From NCBI GenBank assembly GCA_900466575.1, contig UBMP01000029.1, positions 1 to 35,305 of the forward strand: 35,305 nucleotides of DNA, read 5' to 3'. The DNA comes from Hyphomicrobiales bacterium. GTDB lineage: Bacteria > Pseudomonadota > Alphaproteobacteria > Rhizobiales > Rhizobiaceae. The position numbers and the translations under genes were made by a program. Positions 30,455-35,305 of the stretch are shown here, piece after piece. Positions within the stretch are counted from its first letter, which is position 1. Every line of letters begins with the position of its first letter. Under the pieces are notes generated by a model that searched no databases, was not told where the DNA came from, and worked only from the letters and a program-made list of their open reading frames with translations.

Positions 30455-32041
30455 ATGGCCGACACGATCGCGAAGGACGTAAAGGCAGGTGTGCCGCCTG
30501 AACCTCCAGTCCCGCTGCGCAATGTCCTTGCGTTCTTCGCGATGGTCCTCGGCATGTTCATGGCGATCCTGGACATCCAGATCGTTTCGGCGTCGCTGTC
30601 TGAAATTCAGGCGGGCCTCGGCGCCAGTTCCGATGAGGCGGCGTGGGTCCAGACGGCCTATCTCGTGGCCGAAGTCATCATGATCCCGCTTTCGGGCATG
30701 GCTGCGCGCATTCTTTCGACGCGGGTGATGTTCACGATCTCGGCAGCCGGCTTCACGGCAGCCAGTGCGCTCGCGGCTACGGCCACCAACATCGACCAGA
30801 TGATCATCTACCGCGCCTTCCAGGGCTTCATCGGTGGCGGCATGATCCCGTCGGTCTTTGCGGCGGCCTTCATCATCTTCCCGCCCTCCAAGCGTCCCAT
30901 CGTTTCGCCGATCATCGGCCTCATCGCGACGCTTGCCCCGACCATTGGTCCGACCGTCGGCGGATATCTCAGCCACAGTTTCTCGTGGCACTGGCTGTTC
31001 CTCGTCAACGTGCCGCCCGGCATCATCGTCACCATCGCCGCCTGGACGCTTATCAATTTCGACAAGCCGGAGCCGGAGCTTGCCCGCAATTTCGACTGGA
31101 CAGGGCTTATCAGCATGGGCGTCTTTCTGGGCGCGATGGAGTATGTGCTCGAAGAGGGCAACAACAAGGGCTGGCTAGAGGACGAGAAGATCGTGATCGG
31201 TGCGGCTGCCATCGTGATCGCCGGTGTCATTTTCTTCTACCGCGCCTTCACGGCGAAATTTCCGATCGTCGACCTCAAGGCGTTCACCAACCGGAATTTC
31301 GCCTTCGGCACGGCCTTCTCCTTCATCATGGGCGTAGGGCTTTACGGGCTGACCTATCTCTATCCGGTCTACCTGTCCGCCATCCGTGGCTATGACTCGC
31401 TGATGATCGGGGAGACGATGTTCGTTTCGGGTCTTGCCATGTTCATGACAGCGCCCATTGCCGGCATCATGTCGGGTCGGATGGATCCGCGCTTCATGAT
31501 GATGATCGGCTTCTTCGGCTTTGCCTGCGGCACGTTGATGATGACGCGCATGACGGCAGACTGGGATTTCTGGGAGCTCTTCGTTCCGCAGATCCTGCGC
31601 GGCTGCTCGATGATGATCGCCATGGTGCCGATCAACAACGTGGCGCTCGGTACGCTGCCGCCGGATCGCATCCGAAATGCGTCCGGCCTCTACAACCTCA
31701 GCCGCAACCTCGGCGGCGCCGTCGGTCTTGCGGTGATCAACACGATGCTGACACGGCAGACGCGGTCGCATTACGAGCAGCTGTCGGAACATGTGCAATG
31801 GGGCCGTCCCGAAGCGCGCGACATGGTCACCTCCATGACCAACAAGTTCAATGCGCTCGGTCTCGATGGTGGCACGGTGGCGATCAAGCAGCTGGCGGGC
31901 ATGGTGAACCAGCAGGCTTATATTCTGTCCTTCATCGATGTCTTCCTGTTGCTGACCTCGCTCTTTGCCGTGCTCGTCGTCGCGTCCTTCATGATCCAGA
32001 AGCCGCAAGGACCGGCCGGAGCCTCCGGCGGCGGACATTGA
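30455..32041 (+). CDS. emrB: DHA2-type MFS multidrug efflux transporter
   Basis: 528-aa inner-membrane pump with about 14 helices, the DHA2 (EmrB/QacA) pattern. DIQIVSASLSEIQAGLG in helix 1, WVQTAYLVAEVIMIPLSG, and a motif-C-like stretch around PTIGPTVGGYLSH are the usual signatures. GAGGTAAG precedes the ATG. It forms an operon with emrA and is presumably controlled by the divergent TetR protein. Drug range cannot be read from sequence. Confidence 0.93.
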   Translation: MADTIAKDVKAGVPPEPPVPLRNVLAFFAMVLGMFMAILDIQIVSASLSEIQAGLGASSDEAAWVQTAYLVAEVIMIPLSGMAARILSTRVMFTISAAGFTAASALAATATNIDQMIIYRAFQGFIGGGMIPSVFAAAFIIFPPSKRPIVSPIIGLIATLAPTIGPTVGGYLSHSFSWHWLFLVNVPPGIIVTIAAWTLINFDKPEPELARNFDWTGLISMGVFLGAMEYVLEEGNNKGWLEDEKIVIGAAAIVIAGVIFFYRAFTAKFPIVDLKAFTNRNFAFGTAFSFIMGVGLYGLTYLYPVYLSAIRGYDSLMIGETMFVSGLAMFMTAPIAGIMSGRMDPRFMMMIGFFGFACGTLMMTRMTADWDFWELFVPQILRGCSMMIAMVPINNVALGTLPPDRIRNASGLYNLSRNLGGAVGLAVINTMLTRQTRSHYEQLSEHVQWGRPEARDMVTSMTNKFNALGLDGGTVAIKQLAGMVNQQAYILSFIDVFLLLTSLFAVLVVASFMIQKPQGPAGASGGGH

Positions 32042-32106
32042 CGCCAGGGATAGTCGCGCTACCGTCCTTCGCAAGCCCTTGAGTCGCGGAAGACGGGAGA
32101 TGTCAG

Positions 32107-32622
32107 TTGTCCGAAGACCCCGATCTTGAGACCGACCGCCTGATCCTTCGACCTCCACGCGCGGAAGATCTGCCGGGCTGGGCTGCGATGATGGCCGATC
32201 CCGACAATTCGCGCTTTATCGGCGGGCCGCTCGGACACCGTGCGGCCTGGGCCAGTCTCTCGATCATGGCCGGAAGCTGGGCGTTGCACGGCTTTGGCAA
32301 TTTCTCGGTTCTGCTCAAATCCTCCGGCGAATGGATCGGCCGCGCGGGCCCGTGGATGCCGCCCGGCTGGCCGGGGCCGGAGATCGGCTGGGCCTTCCAG
32401 AAGCAGCATTGGGGACAGGGCTATGCCGCCGAAGCGACGCGCGCCACGATGGGCTGGGCCCGCGGCGTGCTCGGCTGGGACCATGCGATCCATATCATCC
32501 ATCCCGAAAACTCCGCCTCCATGGCGCTGGCCGAACGCATTGGCTCCCGCTTCGAGCGCGAGCTTCCGCCGCGCACGCTGGATAACGCTGTGCCTCTTCT
32601 CGTCTTCTCGCAAAAATTCTGA
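32107..32622 (+). CDS. GNAT-family N-acetyltransferase (RimJ/RimL type)
   Basis: 171-aa acetyltransferase. LETDRLILRPPRAEDLPGW opens the domain, GWAFQKQHWGQGYAAEAT holds the acetyl-CoA pyrophosphate-binding loop, and HPENSASMALAERIG is the typical late GNAT segment. I chose TTG at 32107, which follows GGGAGA by six bases. An ATG at 32100 is out of frame. It begins 65 bp after emrB and may be cotranscribed. The substrate is unknown. Confidence 0.87.
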   Translation: MSEDPDLETDRLILRPPRAEDLPGWAAMMADPDNSRFIGGPLGHRAAWASLSIMAGSWALHGFGNFSVLLKSSGEWIGRAGPWMPPGWPGPEIGWAFQKQHWGQGYAAEATRATMGWARGVLGWDHAIHIIHPENSASMALAERIGSRFERELPPRTLDNAVPLLVFSQKF

Positions 32623-32698
32623 TTTACGTACCTCAAAATTCTGCTAAAAGCATGTCTCGCAAAGGCGCCCGTGCGATTTTGCGTTGCGAGGAGAGGTC

Positions 32699-33724
32699 AT
32701 GCGTCCGACCGTTCATGATATTGCCGAAAAGGCGGGGGTCAGCCTCGCCACGGTGGATCGTGTCCTCAACAACCGGCCGGGCGTGAAGGCAAAGACGCGA
32801 GCGCTGGTCGAGGACGCCATTGCCGAGATCGGCTATATCCGCGACGTCGCGGCCGCCAATCTGGCGCGCCGGCGGCTTTACCGTTTTGTTTTTATCATCC
32901 CCGACAGCGACAACTCATTCATCGACCAGCTGCGTGGCGCCTTGCGCGACATGGCGGCTGTTTCGCAGATCGAGCGGATCGAAATCGGGGTGCGCGAGGT
33001 TGCGGCCTTTGACGCGGCGGCGCTGGTGGCGGCGATGCGCGAGGCGATGGCGTCCGATCCAGATGGCATTGCCATGGTTGCCATTGATGACGACGAGGTT
33101 CGGGCCGTTACGGCCGAGGCGCGCGCAGCGGGTATTGCTGTCGTGACGCTCGTCTCTGATCTGCCGGGTTCCGGGCGTATTCATTATGCCGGTATCGACA
33201 ATCTGGCCGCCGGCCGCACGGCGGCGAGCCTGCTCGGGCGGTTCATCGCGGGTCAGGGCACGGTCGGCGTGATTGTCGGCTCGCTCAATGCGCGTGACCA
33301 CCGGGAACGTCTGGCCGGGTTTGAAAGCGTGCTGGCGTCGGATTATCCGGGCGTCCACATGCTTCCGATCCTGGAGGGGCGGGACGATCCGAAGCGGGTG
33401 GAGCGCGAAGCGGCGGCCCTTCTGAAGGCCCATCCGGAGCTTGCAGGCCTCTACAGTCTCGGCGCCGGCAATCGCGGTCTCGTGAAGGTGCTGCGGGCGC
33501 ATGCGCCGGCGCGCCATCTCCCGGTCATTGCGCACGAGCTGACGGCGACGACGCGGGAGGCCCTGTCGCAAGGTCTCTTCGACGCGGTGCTCAATCAGGA
33601 TGCCGGCCACGAGGTGCGCAGCGCCGTGCGGGTGATGAAGGCGCATGCCGACGGGCTTCATACGGTGGACGCACAGGAGCGCATCCGCATCGACATTTTC
33701 TTGAAGGATAACATGCCCCAGTAA
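32699..33724 (+). CDS. LacI-family regulator with sugar-binding domain
   Basis: 341-aa regulator. The DNA-binding domain is MRPTVHDIAEKAGVSLATVDRVLN with the hinge following. Residues about 60-335 form a periplasmic-binding-protein-like sugar domain. GAGGAGAGG directly precedes ATG 32699, so an in-frame TTG at 32684 is not needed. The xylulokinase gene follows after 21 bp in the same direction, so a pentose or pentitol is a likely signal. Xylose itself is not shown. No clear operator palindrome was found upstream. Confidence 0.9.
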   Translation: MRPTVHDIAEKAGVSLATVDRVLNNRPGVKAKTRALVEDAIAEIGYIRDVAAANLARRRLYRFVFIIPDSDNSFIDQLRGALRDMAAVSQIERIEIGVREVAAFDAAALVAAMREAMASDPDGIAMVAIDDDEVRAVTAEARAAGIAVVTLVSDLPGSGRIHYAGIDNLAAGRTAASLLGRFIAGQGTVGVIVGSLNARDHRERLAGFESVLASDYPGVHMLPILEGRDDPKRVEREAAALLKAHPELAGLYSLGAGNRGLVKVLRAHAPARHLPVIAHELTATTREALSQGLFDAVLNQDAGHEVRSAVRVMKAHADGLHTVDAQERIRIDIFLKDNMPQ

Positions 33725-33745
33725 AGGCGGGCGGGAGGAAACAGC

Positions 33746-35200
33746 ATGTATCTCGGTCTCGATCTCGGCACGTCGGGCGTCAAGGCGCTTCTCATCGACG
33801 ACAACCAGACGATCCTTGCTTCCGGCAACGGCTCGCTGGATGTCTCTCGGCCGCATTCCGGCTGGTCGGAGCAGGACCCGGCGCATTGGCTGCGCGCGAC
33901 CCGCGAAGCCGTTGCTGCCATCAAGGCGAGCCACCCGGAAGCGCTCGCTTCGGTCAAGGGTATCGGTCTGTCAGGCCAGATGCATGGCGCGACGCTGGTC
34001 GACAAGGCCGGCAACGTGCTGCGGCCCTGTATTCTCTGGAATGACACGCGCTCCTTCGCCGAAGCGGCCAAGCTCGATGCCGACCCGCGTTTCCGCGACA
34101 TCACCGGCAATATCGTCTTCCCAGGTTTCACCGCGCCGAAGCTGGTTTGGGTGAAGAACAATGAGCCGGAGATTTTCGCCAAGGTCGCCAAGGTTTTGCT
34201 GCCGAAGGATTACCTGCGTCTCTGGCTGACAGGCGAGTATCTTTCCGAAATGTCCGACTCGGCCGGCACCAGCTGGCTCGATACCGGCAAGCGCGCCTGG
34301 TCGTCTGAGCTTCTCGCCGCGACGGATCTCGAGGAAAGCCGTATGCCGGGTCTCGTCGAGGGCACGGCGGAAGCGGGCGTGTTGCGCGCCGAGCTTCTGG
34401 CCGAATGGGGCATGGTCGGCCGCGTCGTCGTTGCCGGCGGGGCAGGGGACAATGCGGCCTCGGCGGTCGGCATGGGCACGGTTCACTCGGGCTCCGCCTT
34501 CGTGTCGCTCGGTACGTCGGGCGTGCTCTTTGCGGCGAACGACCGCTACCTGCCCAATCCGGCCAGCGCGGTCCATGCCTTCTGCCACGCGATCCCCAAT
34601 ACCTGGCACCAGATGGGTGTCATTCTCTCGGCGACCGATGCGCTCAACTGGCATTCGCATGTCACGGGCAAGAGCGCTGCCGAGCTTTCAGCCGAACTCG
34701 GCGACACGCTGAAGGCGCCATCGAGCGTCACCTTCCTGCCCTATCTCTCGGGCGAGCGGACGCCGCATAACGATGCCAAGATCCGCGGCGTCTTTGCCGG
34801 GCTGGAGCATGAATCCTCGCGTGTCGTGCTGACGCAGGCGGTGATGGAAGGCGTAACCTTTGCCATCCGCGACAATCTCGCAGCGCTGAATGCTGCCGGC
34901 ACGGAGATTTCGCGTGTCACCGCCATTGGTGGCGGCTCGCGGTCGCGCTACTGGCTGAAGTCGATTGCCACGGCGCTCAACATCCCGGTCGATATCCCGA
35001 CGGATGGCGATTTCGGTGCGGCTTTCGGTGCTGCGCGGCTGGGGCTGCTGGCAGCGACCGGGGCTGATCCGTTGTCCGTTTGCACCGCGCCGAAGACGGC
35101 GGAGACGGTGGAGCCGGATACGTACATGACCGAGGCTTATGACGAGGCATACCGGCGCTACCGCGCGCTTTATCCGGCGGTGAAGGCGGCGATGGGCTGA
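33746..35200 (+). CDS. xylB: Xylulokinase
   Basis: 484-aa FGGY-family sugar kinase that phosphorylates D-xylulose to xylulose 5-phosphate. YLGLDLGTSGVKALL (N-terminal phosphate-1 loop), GLSGQMHGATLVD, ILWNDTRS, GAGDNAASAVG (catalytic Asp region), SLGTSGV (second phosphate loop) and the C-terminal AIGGGSRSRYW adenosine site are all present. SGQMHG is characteristic of XylB over other FGGY kinases. GGGAGGAAA precedes the ATG. It is cotranscribed with the LacI regulator; xylA would be expected beyond the palindrome at the right edge but is not visible. Confidence 0.94.
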   Translation: MYLGLDLGTSGVKALLIDDNQTILASGNGSLDVSRPHSGWSEQDPAHWLRATREAVAAIKASHPEALASVKGIGLSGQMHGATLVDKAGNVLRPCILWNDTRSFAEAAKLDADPRFRDITGNIVFPGFTAPKLVWVKNNEPEIFAKVAKVLLPKDYLRLWLTGEYLSEMSDSAGTSWLDTGKRAWSSELLAATDLEESRMPGLVEGTAEAGVLRAELLAEWGMVGRVVVAGGAGDNAASAVGMGTVHSGSAFVSLGTSGVLFAANDRYLPNPASAVHAFCHAIPNTWHQMGVILSATDALNWHSHVTGKSAAELSAELGDTLKAPSSVTFLPYLSGERTPHNDAKIRGVFAGLEHESSRVVLTQAVMEGVTFAIRDNLAALNAAGTEISRVTAIGGGSRSRYWLKSIATALNIPVDIPTDGDFGAAFGAARLGLLAATGADPLSVCTAPKTAETVEPDTYMTEAYDEAYRRYRALYPAVKAAMG

Positions 35201-35213
35201 GAGGGTCCCACAT

Positions 35214-35240
35214 CCATCTCCCCCCTTGTGGGGGAGATGG
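35214..35240. repeat. Intergenic palindrome after xylB
   Basis: CCATCTCCCCC/GGGGGAGATGG (35214-35224 and 35230-35240) with a CTTGT loop, 13 bp after the xylB stop. It resembles the palindrome at 41-61 (GGGGAGAG core with a similar CTTG-type loop, in the opposite orientation) and belongs to a class of elements common between rhizobial genes. It may act as a transcription end or RNA-stabilising structure. Confidence 0.75.
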
Positions 35241-35305
35241 CGGCAGCCAGAGGGGGACTTTACCGCGAGCGCTGAGTTTGCCGAGAGAAAGACCCCTCCC
35301 CAACC

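Noticed and set aside
32623-32698. LacI-type operator before the LacI/xylB genes
   Set aside because: Only loose inverted CGCAAA/TTTGCG-like bits are present with poor symmetry; not good enough to call.

Overview
The window looks like a chromosomal segment of an alphaproteobacterium of the Rhizobiaceae (Rhizobium, Agrobacterium, Ensifer or Shinella type). The basis is high GC with strong third-position GC bias, a C4-pathway 5-aminolevulinate synthase (HemA), soluble NAD-dependent formate dehydrogenase genes in the order fdsG-fdsB-fdsA, FixK/FNR-like and Irr-like motifs near hemA, and short intergenic palindromes of a type common in rhizobia. The genus cannot be fixed from the sequence alone.

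Layout. Positions 91-6078 (minus): a LysR regulator followed by fdsG, fdsB and fdsA, a molybdenum/iron-sulfur/FMN formate dehydrogenase that reduces NAD+. Two matching ATAG-N7-CTAT palindromes lie upstream of the regulator and upstream of fdsG. Positions 6274-10114 (minus): a three-subunit molybdenum hydroxylase (small, large and medium subunits) closed by a strong terminator. The large subunit has AYRGAGR where true CO dehydrogenases have AYRCSFR, so its substrate is unknown. Positions 10405-13544 (plus): a glycine-zipper lipoprotein with terminator, then a copper-efflux operon (P1B ATPase plus CueR) behind a textbook MerR-type promoter with a 19-bp spacer. dxr of the MEP isoprenoid pathway follows.

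Positions 14766-17319 are the anomalous part. An AT-rich patch carries one orphan ABC/SMC-type ATPase gene (577 aa) with complete nucleotide-binding motifs and an unassigned C-terminal domain. It is preceded by a short remnant-like ORF. It is followed by a frameshifted fragment of the 3' end of the serine-hydrolase gene that lies intact about 940 bp further on. This is the best candidate for recently acquired DNA, possibly defence-related.

Positions 17320-22039 hold a DedA-family membrane protein, the intact serine hydrolase, a small membrane protein, hemA, a YdcF-like DUF218 protein and tRNA-Arg(CCT). Positions 22232-23971 encode a membrane-anchored protein with a very long charged low-complexity tail. 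Positions 24085-27384 (minus) are a translation operon: gltX, a 99-aa unknown gene and lysS. A TerC-type membrane protein follows. A divergent TetR / EmrA-EmrB efflux pair shares a control region with two near-identical TetR-type palindromes. The window ends with a GNAT acetyltransferase and a LacI regulator plus xylulokinase (xylB), the start of a pentose-use locus running off the right edge. I saw no insertion sequence, CRISPR array, rRNA or prophage gene.
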